This document shows positions 32,009 through 40,783 of a stretch of DNA of 43,739 nucleotides, piece by piece. The notes beneath the pieces were generated by a model. That model searched no databases and was not told where the DNA came from. It saw nothing but the letters and a program-made list of their open reading frames with translations. The stretch comes from an uncultured Veillonella sp. (GTDB taxonomy: Bacteria; Bacillota; Negativicutes; Veillonellales; Veillonellaceae). Each line of letters begins with the position of its first letter. The stretch's first letter is position 1. The stretch lies in contig UPXS01000017.1 in NCBI GenBank assembly GCA_900538355.1, positions 1 through 43,739 on the forward strand. The letters run 5' to 3'. The position numbers were made by a program, and so were the translations under genes.

Positions 32009-32961
32009 TGAAACGATATTACTTGGGCATTGATACTAGTTGCTACACTACAAGTTGTGCCATTATAGATAGTGACTTTCACATAGTTGGTGAAGCTCGT
32101 AAAATCTTAGAGGTCAAACAAGGTGAACGAGGACTACAACAATCAAATATGGTCTTTCAACATACAAAGGCATTGCCTAAGTTGATATCTGAATTGCCAC
32201 AACTACCAATCAGTGGTATTGGTGTTAGCGGTTTTCCTAGACGTGAGGAAAATTCCTATATGCCTGCTTTTATGGTTGGGCTAGGATACGGACAGTCTCT
32301 TAATCATTTGATGAATGTACCGCTACACGTTTTCGCACACCAAGAAAATCATATTTTAGCAGCACTACGAGAATTAAAAACAATTCCCAGTGAACCATTC
32401 TTAGCACTTCATTTATCAGGGGGTACTACGGAGCTCGTGTATTGTCATTATAAAGGTGAAGGCATATTTGACTCTCATATTATCGGGGGATCTAAGGATT
32501 TACAAGGTGGACAATATGTAGACCGTATCGGTGTTGCTATGGGCTTGCCATTTCCAGCCGGAAAACATCTAGAAGCATTAGCATTACAAACTACAGAATA
32601 TGAACCGTTGCCATCTTCTGTAAAAGATGGTTGGATTAGCTTTGCTGGCCCATGTAGTGCGGCTATGCGACGTATAAGTGATTCTATGAATGATATAGAA
32701 AAATCCAATTTAGCGAGAGCTGTATTCACCTCCATAGGAAATGCATTAGAAAAAATGATTACCTATCATTTACAAAATAAACCGGTTCGAACATTAATTG
32801 CCGTTGGTGGTGTAATGAGCAATAGTTTACTTCGTCAACGTATGGAGCATTATTGTAGACGTAATCATCTTACATTACATGTAGCACAGCCACAATTTTC
32901 TGTTGATAATGCCACTGGCAATGCTTTTGGCGCTGCTTTTTTACAAGAAACTAGAGGGTAA
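32008..32961 (+). CDS. TsaD/Kae1-like (M22) protein, probable paralogue
   Basis: A 317-residue ASKHA-fold protein of the TsaD/Kae1 family, whose main member makes t6A in tRNA. It begins YYLGIDTSCYTTSCAII like TsaD. The metal ligands are all present: H111 and H115 in FAHQENHI, and D300 in SVDNATGNAFG, at the numbering of E. coli TsaD as I remember it. The usual HMEGH is changed to HQENH, and GGSKDLQGGQYVDRIG differs from true TsaD. It is therefore probably the paralogue found in some Firmicutes, with tsaD elsewhere. It stands between nusB and xseA, where Bacillus has folD. Confidence 0.85.
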   Translation: MKRYYLGIDTSCYTTSCAIIDSDFHIVGEARKILEVKQGERGLQQSNMVFQHTKALPKLISELPQLPISGIGVSGFPRREENSYMPAFMVGLGYGQSLNHLMNVPLHVFAHQENHILAALRELKTIPSEPFLALHLSGGTTELVYCHYKGEGIFDSHIIGGSKDLQGGQYVDRIGVAMGLPFPAGKHLEALALQTTEYEPLPSSVKDGWISFAGPCSAAMRRISDSMNDIEKSNLARAVFTSIGNALEKMITYHLQNKPVRTLIAVGGVMSNSLLRQRMEHYCRRNHLTLHVAQPQFSVDNATGNAFGAAFLQETRG

Positions 32962-32963
32962 TC

Positions 32964-34187
32964 GTGAATGTATTAACCATTACACAATTAAACAATCTTA
33001 TAAAGCGCACCTTAGACCGTGAATATCTACTTAAGAATGTCTATGTTAGCGGTACCATTATTAACGCAAAGCGCCATAGTAGTGGACATATGTATTTCTC
33101 GTTAAAAGACGAAGAATCCGCTATTGATGTTACCATGTGGTCTAGCACCGTAATGCAAAAGGGACTTGCTAATGCCATTCAAAATGGATTATTAGTGACT
33201 GTAAAAGCATCTGTTAATTTTTACAATAAAATGGGCCGTTTAAATCTTATTGCATCAGATATGCAAATAGGCTCTAAAAGTCCATTACAACTTGAATTTG
33301 ACGCCTTAAAACGAGAGTTAACGGCGCTAGGATACTTTGATGACAGCCACAAACAAAGTCTTCCGTACATGGCAAGTTGCATAGGTATTGTTACATCTCA
33401 ATCTGGCGCTGTATTACATGATATTTTACATGTTAGTGAGAGACGTAACCCACTAGTGCAATTTAAATTATTCTCGGTTCCTGTCCAAGGCAATACTGCG
33501 GGACCTGTTATTGCAAGAGGTATTGCCGCTGCCGATGCTGATCCCGATGTAGATGTTATCATCGTTGGTCGTGGTGGTGGATCTATGGAAGACCTATGGT
33601 GTTTCAATGATAGAACTGTTGTAGAGGCCATTTATAATGCTAATACGCCAATCATTTCAGCAGTAGGTCATGAAACAGATTATACATTATGTGATTATGT
33701 AGCAGATGCTCGTGGAGCAACACCTAGTCACGCTGCAGAAATGGCAGTACTTCCCATAACAACCTTACAGGATCAGCTAACAGAAAAAGAAGAGTATTTA
33801 CATGAATTTATACGGTATACATTACAGCAAAAACGTACCGATTTAACATTGCTCTTTAATCGTAGATTAGGCATTCCTGCTCTACAATTTCTACATAAAC
33901 AAAAAACACATTTGCAAGAGCTTTCACAGTCTTTAACCAATGCAACAAAAGAACGATGCAATACAGAGAAACATAGTCTAGCATTGTTAGCTCAACAATT
34001 AGAGTCTCTAAATCCATTACAAATGATGGTAAAGGGATTTGCAAAGGTTGAACATAAGGATAAACCTATTACGTCTGTTACGCAATTACATCCAAAGGAT
34101 GATATACGAGTTACACTTGCTGATGGGTATGTTACTGCTACGGTAAAGGAGGCGCACAAAGATGGCCGCATCACTAAAAAGTTATGA
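32964..34187 (+). CDS. xseA: Exodeoxyribonuclease VII large subunit
   Basis: The large subunit of the single-strand DNase that degrades DNA to oligonucleotides in repair. It has 407 residues. An OB-fold N-terminus (VSGTIINAKRHSSGHMYFSLKDEES) is followed by the catalytic core (GIVTSQSGAVLHDILH, DVIIVGRGGGSMEDLWCFND, SAVGHETDYTLCDYVADARGATPSHAAE), then a coiled-coil segment. The start is GTG at 32964, with AGAGGG upstream. The end overlaps xseB by 26 bases, linking their synthesis. Confidence 0.96.
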   Translation: MNVLTITQLNNLIKRTLDREYLLKNVYVSGTIINAKRHSSGHMYFSLKDEESAIDVTMWSSTVMQKGLANAIQNGLLVTVKASVNFYNKMGRLNLIASDMQIGSKSPLQLEFDALKRELTALGYFDDSHKQSLPYMASCIGIVTSQSGAVLHDILHVSERRNPLVQFKLFSVPVQGNTAGPVIARGIAAADADPDVDVIIVGRGGGSMEDLWCFNDRTVVEAIYNANTPIISAVGHETDYTLCDYVADARGATPSHAAEMAVLPITTLQDQLTEKEEYLHEFIRYTLQQKRTDLTLLFNRRLGIPALQFLHKQKTHLQELSQSLTNATKERCNTEKHSLALLAQQLESLNPLQMMVKGFAKVEHKDKPITSVTQLHPKDDIRVTLADGYVTATVKEAHKDGRITKKL

Positions 34188-34368
34188 GAAAAAATATAAA
34201 GCCTTAGAGGATATTGTTAAACAATTAGACGATGGTGATATGACTATCTCTGAACTTTTAACGCAATATAAGAAGGGCTTAACACTAGTAAAAGAATGTG
34301 CAGAAATGCTTGATTCTGTGGAAGATGAAGTACAACAAATTATCGAAGAGGTCCGCATCAGCGAATAA
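34162..34368 (+). CDS. xseB: Exodeoxyribonuclease VII small subunit
   Basis: A 68-residue partner of XseA. The helical pattern SYEKKYKALEDIVKQLDDGDMTISELLTQYKKGLTL is diagnostic. AAAGGAGG lies inside the end of xseA. The gene for a prenyl synthase starts 9 bases after the stop. Confidence 0.95.
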   Translation: MAASLKSYEKKYKALEDIVKQLDDGDMTISELLTQYKKGLTLVKECAEMLDSVEDEVQQIIEEVRISE

Positions 34369-34377
34369 GGAGATTCT

Positions 34378-35256
34378 ATGTTCAAAGACTATTTAGCGTC
34401 TAGCAAACAACATATTGAACAATGGTTAGGTGAGGTATTAAGTAGCCCAAATCAAGAATTTAAACCCCTTTATGAATCTATGAATTACAGTTTAATGCAA
34501 GGTGGCAAACGAATCCGACCAATCTTATCTAAAGCTGTTTTAGAAATGCTTCATAAAAATCCTGCTGATTATAAGGAATTTCTATGTGCTATGGAGTGTA
34601 TCCATACATATTCTTTAGTACATGATGATTTACCAGCTATGGATAATGATGATTATCGTAGAGGTAATTTAACAAATCATAAAGTTTATGGTGAAGGTAT
34701 GGCTATTCTAGCAGGTGACGGTTTATTGACCTATGCCTTTCAATTAATGACCGCTAATAAGACGGCTACAGCGCAGGAAAAACTTGATGCCATCCAATGT
34801 GTGGCTACGGCTGCAGGCCCTGAAGGGATGGTCGGAGGTCAAGCCTTCGATATGCTTAGTGAAGATAAACATATACCACTTGAGGAGTTAAAGGTTTTAC
34901 ACCGAGGAAAAACTGGGGCTTTATTTAATGCATCTGTAGAATTAGGGCTCATCTTAGGCAATGCAGATACAGCTACGAGAACAGCACTTATGGAATATGC
35001 AAATTGTTTAGGATTGTTATTCCAAATTACTGATGATATTCTAGATGTAACTGGTACAATTGAAGAATTAGGAAAAACACCTGGTAGTGATATTCGCCAA
35101 CATAAATCAACCTATGTATCTTTACTAGGTTTAGATGAAGCTAAGAATCAAGCTGCCTTAGTTGGTAAACAAGCTCATGATGCACTAAATTCCGTTTCCT
35201 ATGATACATCTATTCTGGCTGCTCTAATTGATTATCTTTTAGAACGCACTAATTAA
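34378..35256 (+). CDS. ispA: Polyprenyl (farnesyl/geranylgeranyl) diphosphate synthase
   Basis: A trans-prenyltransferase of 292 residues that builds C15-C20 isoprenoid diphosphates from IPP and DMAPP. Motifs are GGKRIRPIL, the first Asp-rich motif DDLPAMD (residues 83-89), GKTGALF and the second Asp-rich motif ITDDILDVTG. The length and the xseAB context fit IspA (farnesyl diphosphate synthase). The chain length is not provable from sequence. In Bacillus the same order is xseA-xseB-ispA. Confidence 0.93.
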   Translation: MFKDYLASSKQHIEQWLGEVLSSPNQEFKPLYESMNYSLMQGGKRIRPILSKAVLEMLHKNPADYKEFLCAMECIHTYSLVHDDLPAMDNDDYRRGNLTNHKVYGEGMAILAGDGLLTYAFQLMTANKTATAQEKLDAIQCVATAAGPEGMVGGQAFDMLSEDKHIPLEELKVLHRGKTGALFNASVELGLILGNADTATRTALMEYANCLGLLFQITDDILDVTGTIEELGKTPGSDIRQHKSTYVSLLGLDEAKNQAALVGKQAHDALNSVSYDTSILAALIDYLLERTN

Positions 35257-35284
35257 TTGTTACGACCTGTAGAAGGTATAAATA

Positions 35285-35764
35285 ATGATTGATATATTAC
35301 CACAAATAGCACACAACTACATAGCACAAGCCGCATTTTGGGGTTGGTTTACTGCTCAGGCTATCAAATTCGTATGGCAACTAGTTCGACATGGCAAATT
35401 TCGTCCAGAACGCCTAGTCGGATCTGGTGGTTTCCCTAGTTCGCATACATCCTTTGTAATCGCTACAACTACGGCTATATATCTGAAAAATGGAGCTTCT
35501 GATCTCTTTATCCTATCCTTAGTATTCTCTATTGTAGTCATGTATGATGCATCAGGCGTGCGATTAGAGGCTGGACGACAAGCTCAAATTTTAAACCAAA
35601 TTGTAGATTATTTTACCAAGAAAAACATACCTGTTGTCATTACTCGTAAAGAGGCCTTAAAAGAGTTATTAGGCCATACACCAATAGAGGTATTTGGGGG
35701 ATTAATTCTTGGCATTCTTGTAGCATGTATTCAATTTTATTATATTTACAATGGTGTGATATGA
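35285..35764 (+). CDS. Divergent PAP2 family (YuiD-like) membrane protein
   Basis: A 159-residue membrane protein with three to four hydrophobic segments. The family motif GSGGFPSSHTSFVIA resembles the SGHT core of PAP2 phosphatases, and YDASGVRLEAGRQAQILNQI is conserved in the group. The function is unknown; lipid phosphate hydrolysis is suggested by the fold. Its place after a prenyl diphosphate synthase is suggestive of isoprenoid phosphate metabolism, but this is inference. It overlaps tlyA by 4 bases. Confidence 0.88.
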   Translation: MIDILPQIAHNYIAQAAFWGWFTAQAIKFVWQLVRHGKFRPERLVGSGGFPSSHTSFVIATTTAIYLKNGASDLFILSLVFSIVVMYDASGVRLEAGRQAQILNQIVDYFTKKNIPVVITRKEALKELLGHTPIEVFGGLILGILVACIQFYYIYNGVI

Positions 35765-36564
35765 GTAGTAAAGAACGTTTAGACATACTCCTCGTTAATC
35801 GAGGACTTTTTGAAAGTAGAGAAAAAGCCAAAGCGGCAATCATGGCTGGCCAAATCTTTATGGACACAACGCGTATTGATAAGGCAGGTACAAAAATACC
35901 TGTAGATGCCAATATCGTAGTAAAGGGCAACACCTTACCTTATGTTAGTCGCGGTGGGCTAAAGCTGGAAAAGGCCATTCAAACGTATCCTATCGATTTA
36001 CAAGACGCTGTTATGGTCGATATAGGTGCTAGCACTGGTGGTTTTACAGATTGTGCTCTACAAAATGGAGCAGCTAAAGTATTTGCTATCGATGTAGGCT
36101 ATAATCAATTAGCTTGGAAGTTACGTCAAGACCCACGTGTTATCAATATGGAAAAGCAAAATATTCGCACTGTCACACCAGAACAATTAGGTGAACTGGT
36201 TGACTTTATTTCCATAGATGTAGCATTTATCTCTTTAGATAAAGTATTGCCTGTAGCTACTACATTGTTAAAAGATACAGGCTCCCTCGTTGCTTTAATT
36301 AAGCCACAATTTGAAGCTGGCAAAGAAAATGTTGGCAAAGGTGGTATTGTGCGCGACCCGGAAATCCATAAAGAGGTTTTACATCGTATCTTACATGTTG
36401 CTCATGATTGTGGATTATATGTTCATGGATTAACTTTCTCACCAATTAAAGGTATGGAAGGTAATATTGAGTTTTTAGGTTATTTTAAAAAGTACGAAGA
36501 AGGGGCTTTAACCATTGATGATATGTTAATCGATACAGTGGTTGCAGAGGCTCATTCATTATAG
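35761..36564 (+). CDS. tlyA: TlyA family rRNA (cytidine-2'-O)-methyltransferase
   Basis: A methyltransferase of 267 residues, historically labelled hemolysin. An S4 domain (ERLDILLVNRGLFESREKAKAAIMAGQI) precedes an FtsJ-like domain with the SAM motif MVDIGASTGGFTDCAL and the IKPQFEAGKENVGKGGIVRD motif. In other bacteria TlyA methylates cytidines in 16S and/or 23S rRNA. A longer frame starts at 35725, but the ATG at 35761 that overlaps the preceding stop gives the family start. Confidence 0.94.
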   Translation: MSSKERLDILLVNRGLFESREKAKAAIMAGQIFMDTTRIDKAGTKIPVDANIVVKGNTLPYVSRGGLKLEKAIQTYPIDLQDAVMVDIGASTGGFTDCALQNGAAKVFAIDVGYNQLAWKLRQDPRVINMEKQNIRTVTPEQLGELVDFISIDVAFISLDKVLPVATTLLKDTGSLVALIKPQFEAGKENVGKGGIVRDPEIHKEVLHRILHVAHDCGLYVHGLTFSPIKGMEGNIEFLGYFKKYEEGALTIDDMLIDTVVAEAHSL

Positions 36565-36573
36565 GAGATTACT

Positions 36574-37458
36574 ATGCGTATCGGATTCTTCCCCAATTTG
36601 GGGAAAAGCAATATTATGGCAGTTTTAAAAATGGCTGCCCATATTTGTAAAGATGAAGGTATCGAAGTATTCTTGCCAGATGATCTCGAATCAGATGCAC
36701 CTGCACGAGTACTTAAGATTCCCGAAACTCACATTTTAAGTCGTCCAGAAATCTTTAAACAAATAGATATTGCCTTTAGTTTTGGTGGTGATGGTACCAT
36801 CATCCATTTGGCACGACAAATTTACCCATACAATGTACCTGTTTGTGGTATTAATCTTGGTGAGTTGGGTTTCTTAAACCAAATCGAAGTTCACCAAATG
36901 CAAAGTCATATTAAGCGTATTGCCAAGGGTGATTATAATATCGAGAAACGTGGACATTTATATGCGTATATTGACCGTAATAATGGTAATGAAGAAGAAT
37001 TAGTGCCTATCATTAATGAAATTGTTATTACCCGTGCAGAACCAGCTAAAATGGCACGTATCAATATGTCCATCAATAATCAACATACGCAAATGTATCC
37101 TTCTGATGGCTTGATCATTTCTTCTGCCACAGGCTCTACAGGATATAATCTATCTGCAGGTGGTCCTATTATGAAGCCTGATAATAGATCAATTATTGTG
37201 ACTCCTGTAGCACCACATCTTATTCAAGGCGTTTCTCTTGTATTGGAAGAGCATGATACAATTCAAATCACCATGCCAGAACGAGAGCCTCAATTACATA
37301 TCTGTATAGACGGTACATTTGACTATACGTTTACCAATAAAGAAACATTACATATAAGCTCCAATCCAGTATATTGCTTATTCGTACGTTTTAAAGATCA
37401 ATGTTTCTTTGGTACATTATTTAAAAAATTAGCCTCTCGTCGTGACGAGTTGTTATAA
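36574..37458 (+). CDS. nadK: NAD(+)/NADH kinase
   Basis: Phosphorylates NAD to NADP. It has 294 residues. The catalytic motif FSFGGDGTIIHLAR contains GGDGT at residues 71-75. GINLGELGFLNQIE, the NEIVITRAEPAKM diphosphate region and DGLIISSATGSTGYNLSAGGPI follow. AGGAG precedes the ATG, 9 bases after tlyA. Confidence 0.96.
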   Translation: MRIGFFPNLGKSNIMAVLKMAAHICKDEGIEVFLPDDLESDAPARVLKIPETHILSRPEIFKQIDIAFSFGGDGTIIHLARQIYPYNVPVCGINLGELGFLNQIEVHQMQSHIKRIAKGDYNIEKRGHLYAYIDRNNGNEEELVPIINEIVITRAEPAKMARINMSINNQHTQMYPSDGLIISSATGSTGYNLSAGGPIMKPDNRSIIVTPVAPHLIQGVSLVLEEHDTIQITMPEREPQLHICIDGTFDYTFTNKETLHISSNPVYCLFVRFKDQCFFGTLFKKLASRRDELL

Positions 37459-37485
37459 TACTAAAATCTCAAGTGGGGTGATTTT

Positions 37486-38061
37486 GTGATTAACATTAAC
37501 AATGCTGTTCAGTTTCAACATTTAATCTGGGATCGAGTAATGAAGCACGCTAATGTTGTAGTAGATGCGACATGTGGTAATGGCCATGATTTATTATATC
37601 TAGCAGAGCGGGCAAAAAAAGGCTGTCATTTATATGGCATCGATATTCAAATGAAAGCTATTAATAGTAGCCAAGAGTTATTACAGTCAAATGATATAGC
37701 TGAAGATGTGAGCCTAACATTTATCCATGACTCCCATGATCGTGCATTAGCTAATCAGTTAAAAGATGAAGTAATTGATTTAATGATTTTTAACCTAGGA
37801 TATTTACCGGGTGGCGATCATCAAGTTATAACTAAACCGCATCAAACAATTGACGCTATAAAAGAGGGTTTAGAGAAATTATCTAAGTCTGGAGTTATCA
37901 CAATTGTTGCTTACCCTGGAACAACAGAAGGGTTAGAAGAAATGCAGATCCTTAAATCGTATTTATCAGATTTAGAACAGAAATTGTATAATGTATGTCA
38001 TTGGCATCCAATGAATCAAATAAATAATCCACCTGAGTTATTTATATTGCAAAAACGATAA
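37486..38061 (+). CDS. Class I SAM-dependent methyltransferase (YtqB-like, putative rRNA methylase)
   Basis: A 191-residue methyltransferase of the family often annotated as putative rRNA methylase. The SAM motif is VVDATCGNGHDLLYLAE, and FNLGYLPGGDHQVITKP is the family signature. The start is GTG at 37486, preceded by a G-rich AAGTGGGGTG. Bacillus YtqB/MnmM modifies the tRNA wobble base mnm5U, which is a possible role here. A terminator follows. Confidence 0.88.
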   Translation: MININNAVQFQHLIWDRVMKHANVVVDATCGNGHDLLYLAERAKKGCHLYGIDIQMKAINSSQELLQSNDIAEDVSLTFIHDSHDRALANQLKDEVIDLMIFNLGYLPGGDHQVITKPHQTIDAIKEGLEKLSKSGVITIVAYPGTTEGLEEMQILKSYLSDLEQKLYNVCHWHPMNQINNPPELFILQKR

Positions 38062-38110
38062 AAAGAAATATATCTTTATTCATCATGAATAAAAATCATA
38101 AGAAACATGT

Positions 38111-38137
38111 AAAAGCCCCTTTATAGGGGCTTTTATT
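38111..38137. terminator. Bidirectional terminator ending the efp-to-methyltransferase run
   Basis: A 10-bp stem (AAAAGCCCCT with AGGGGCTTTT, loop TTAT) is followed by ATTTAT. It opens the 320-base gap before argR (38062-38381). That gap otherwise holds the argR promoter and an inverted repeat, and no gene was found in it. Confidence 0.85.
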
Positions 38138-38233
38138 TATACATGCATATTATTCTAGTTTTAAATTATTAATTTCGTATAAATAGATGAAGCCTATAGG
38201 CTATGTGTTTGTACGCCCTCAATCTATAGAATG

Positions 38234-38261
38234 TTAACAATTTTTTAAATATAAATATAAT
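38234..38261 (+). promoter_or_regulatory. Promoter of argR-recN
   Basis: TTAACA at 38234-38239, a 16-base spacer and TATAAT at 38256-38261. It leaves a leader of about 110 bases. A second possible -10 (TGGTATAAT, 38316-38324) lies within the inverted repeat downstream. Confidence 0.6.
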
Positions 38262-38288
38262 ATGCATAACTAGTATGAGATATGCGAT

Positions 38289-38323
38289 TTATACCATATA
38301 TTAATTATGAATATATGGTATAA
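38289..38323 (+). repeat. 13-bp inverted repeat before argR
   Basis: TTATACCATATAT (38289-38301) and its exact complement ATATATGGTATAA (38311-38323) flank a 9-base centre TAATTATGA. It lies about 60 bases before the argR start and overlaps a -10-like TATAAT. It may be an operator, perhaps for ArgR itself, or an mRNA hairpin. The match to the ARG box is only partial. Confidence 0.6.
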
Positions 38324-38381
38324 TAATAGCAGAAAGATACTATTCTCTTTTATGTGCAAGTTTTAAAAAAGGGAGTTCAAA

Positions 38382-38837
38382 ATGAAACGCTATCGCTATA
38401 ACAAAATTAAAGAAATCGTTCAGTCCAAGGCGATTGAAACTCAGGAGGAATTAGCAGCGGCCTTATTAGAAGAAGGTATTGAGGTAACGCAAGCTACTGT
38501 TTCTCGTGATATTAAGGAATTGATGTTAATCAAAATTCCTACAGGCGATGGACACTATCGATATGCATTATCTCCAGAAGAAAATGTAGTTCTATCTCGT
38601 AGTCGAATCAATCGATTATTCCAAGATTCTCTAATTAAGGTAGATCATAGCTTGAATCAAGTTGTATTACATACAATTCCTGGTTCAGCTCAATCCGTAG
38701 CATTTTCTATTGACCATGCAAAATGGTCTGAAATTATTGGTACATTAGCTGGTGATGATACAATTTTGTTAATTGCAAAATCAGAAGCTGAAGTTCCAGC
38801 AATTTTGGCGAAAATTCAAGATTTAATGAAGGACTAA
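38382..38837 (+). CDS. argR: Arginine repressor ArgR
   Basis: An arginine-responsive transcription factor of 151 residues. The winged helix domain (about 1-70) has TQEELAAALLEEGIEVTQATVSRDIKEL. The C-terminal hexamerisation domain has the arginine-binding IGTLAGDDTILLI. GGGAG precedes the ATG. recN follows after 4 bases, the Firmicutes order argR-recN. Confidence 0.96.
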   Translation: MKRYRYNKIKEIVQSKAIETQEELAAALLEEGIEVTQATVSRDIKELMLIKIPTGDGHYRYALSPEENVVLSRSRINRLFQDSLIKVDHSLNQVVLHTIPGSAQSVAFSIDHAKWSEIIGTLAGDDTILLIAKSEAEVPAILAKIQDLMKD

Positions 38838-38841
38838 ATAG

Positions 38842-40506
38842 ATGTTAACGCAAATGAGCATTCGCAACTTTGCGTTGATTGAGCAAATGAATATTTCATT
38901 TAATGATGGCATAACTATCTTTACCGGCGAAACTGGGGCAGGGAAATCCATTCTTATGGATGCCTTTAGTATCCTTTTAGGAGAGCGCGCAAGCAGCGAG
39001 TTCATTCGTCATGGTAAAGATAGTTTTGTTATAGATGGAATATTTGATATTGCCGATCACCAAAGTATACAAGAACTATTAGAATCTAAAAATATTATGG
39101 TTGAGGAAGGGGAGTTAATTCTCTCCCGGTCATTTAACCGCAATGGTAAATCTACCATCTTAGCTAATGATCAACCTATACCATTAAAAGCATTAAAAGA
39201 AATTGGTCAATATTTAGCTGATATTCATGGTCAATATAGTAATCAACGATTGTTAGATGCCGATACCCATCATGAATATTTAGATACCTATAATAAAGAG
39301 GGACAGAAGGCTTACAAGACCTATTTAGATGCCTATAAAGTATATAAGCAAGCCAAACAAGATGTAGATCATTTACAAGAAAATATGTCTGAACGAGCGC
39401 GAGAGCTCGATATGCTACGATACCAAATCGATGAGATTGAAGAAGCAGGACTTACAATCGGTGAAGATGTTTCTATTGCAGAGGAATTAAAACGACTCGA
39501 TAGTTTTGAACATATTGATAAGGTATTAGGTTCTTGTTATGATGCCTTTTATAATGGTCGTCAACCATTACTAGACACTATAAACTCTATTAAGGTAGAG
39601 GTTAATGACCTTGTAAAATATGATGGTGAATTGAAAGAAGTATCTGAAATGGTTGATTCTGCTTATTTCCAACTGGAAGAGGCGGCTCAATCGTTAGATC
39701 GTTATAGAGATACTATTAGCTATGACGAAGAACGCTATAAGTATTGCCAAGATAGAGATACAACTATTTATGGCTTAAAGAAAAAATATGGTGAAACTGT
39801 AGAAGAAATTCTAGCATACGAAGAAAAGGCACAAGCTCGTTTAGAGGAACTAGAAGGCCTTGTATTTGCACAAGACGAATTAGAAGCTCGTCTTGAAGAG
39901 GCAAAAAAGGTAGCAGAAGAAGCTTTAACAGTTTTACGTGACATACGTCTTAAAAATGCAAAAATCATTGCTAATGCTCTACACCAGGAATTAGTAGGCC
40001 TAGGCATGCCAAAAGGGGAGATTCAGTTCCATATAGAGGATGGGGACGGCTTATCATCTTTAGGTGCAAAGTCCATTGAACTACTATTCTCTGCCAATAA
40101 GGGGGAACAATTGTTACCGCTACACAAGGTAGCCTCTGGTGGCGAATTAGCTCGGATTGCATTAGCCTTCAAATCTGTCTTCCGTAGTGATACGTTCAAG
40201 ACAATGGTATTTGATGAAATTGATGTTGGTATTAGTGGAGATATAGCTTTAAAGGTTGCTGAAAAGATTCTACATCTCTCTAAAACAAATCAAGTATTCT
40301 GTATTACTCATTTACCTCAAACAGCAAGTATTGCAAAGCAACATTACCATTTGGCTAAAATTGAGCAAGATGACCGTACTGTGTCAACATTGTCGGTACT
40401 TAATGAAGAGGAACGAGTAACACAAATTGCTTCTATGATGTCTGGTCGAGGCATGTCTTCCACTGCATTAGCTGCAGCTAAAGAACTAATTGACCATTTT
40501 AATTGA
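38842..40506 (+). CDS. recN: DNA repair protein RecN
   Basis: An SMC-like ATPase of 554 residues that acts at double-strand breaks. Walker A is GETGAGKS at 29-36. A central coiled-coil region (about 150-380) holds many Glu, Lys and Leu residues. The C-terminal head has the signature VASGGELARIALAFK and Walker B TMVFDEIDVGISG. The stop codon is inside the -35 element of the dapB promoter. Confidence 0.97.
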   Translation: MLTQMSIRNFALIEQMNISFNDGITIFTGETGAGKSILMDAFSILLGERASSEFIRHGKDSFVIDGIFDIADHQSIQELLESKNIMVEEGELILSRSFNRNGKSTILANDQPIPLKALKEIGQYLADIHGQYSNQRLLDADTHHEYLDTYNKEGQKAYKTYLDAYKVYKQAKQDVDHLQENMSERARELDMLRYQIDEIEEAGLTIGEDVSIAEELKRLDSFEHIDKVLGSCYDAFYNGRQPLLDTINSIKVEVNDLVKYDGELKEVSEMVDSAYFQLEEAAQSLDRYRDTISYDEERYKYCQDRDTTIYGLKKKYGETVEEILAYEEKAQARLEELEGLVFAQDELEARLEEAKKVAEEALTVLRDIRLKNAKIIANALHQELVGLGMPKGEIQFHIEDGDGLSSLGAKSIELLFSANKGEQLLPLHKVASGGELARIALAFKSVFRSDTFKTMVFDEIDVGISGDIALKVAEKILHLSKTNQVFCITHLPQTASIAKQHYHLAKIEQDDRTVSTLSVLNEEERVTQIASMMSGRGMSSTALAAAKELIDHFN

Positions 40507-40531
40507 CTAAAATCGCATAATTACTTATACT
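40503..40531 (+). promoter_or_regulatory. Promoter of the dapB-asd-dapA operon
   Basis: TTGACT at 40503-40508, a 17-base spacer and TATACT at 40526-40531. A 6-1-6 palindrome, ATACTA-A-TAGTAT at 40527-40539, overlaps the -10 and resembles the one at tpx. Confidence 0.75.
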
Positions 40532-40553
40532 AATAGTATTAAGTGAATATGTT

Positions 40554-40713
40554 GATAGAGGTGCGAGTATAAAGAGTAATCATGAGGAGTAGGCATGCAT
40601 TGATCCATGATAAAAGGGATGCTTGCCGAAGTTCGGTGATTGCGACTCATCGTTCTGGTTGTCTATTTAATAGATGGACGACTGTCATCAATTTGAATTG
40701 GTGGAGTGCTATC
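40554..40713 (+). promoter_or_regulatory. Lysine riboswitch (L box) aptamer
   Basis: The conserved elements of the lysine aptamer appear in order: GATAGAGGTGCGA at the start, AGTA, AGGG with GCCGAAG, CTGG, ACTGTCA, and GGAGTGCTATC at the end. GATAG (40554-40558) pairs with CTATC (40709-40713) as the closing P1 stem. A terminator follows at 40756-40783. Bound lysine is expected to favour the terminator and lower expression of dapB-asd-dapA, which make lysine precursors. A short open frame across it is not a gene. Confidence 0.93.
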
Positions 40714-40755
40714 ATTGAGCTTTTAGTAACAGTTATAAGCTATATAAACTATAAG

Positions 40756-40783
40756 GCCAGTGGATGCATCCACTGGCTTTTTT
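40756..40783 (+). terminator. Riboswitch-controlled terminator before dapB
   Basis: A perfect 22-base palindrome (GCCAGTGGATG and its complement, 40756-40777) is followed by TTTTTT. The dapB Shine-Dalgarno GGAGG comes immediately after, so this is the expression platform of the lysine riboswitch. Confidence 0.9.

Noticed and set aside
38083..38096. TGAATAAAAATCAT-like ARG box after the YtqB-like gene
   Set aside because: It sits about 290 bases before argR, upstream of the terminator and the argR promoter, with an imperfect match; probably chance in AT-rich DNA.
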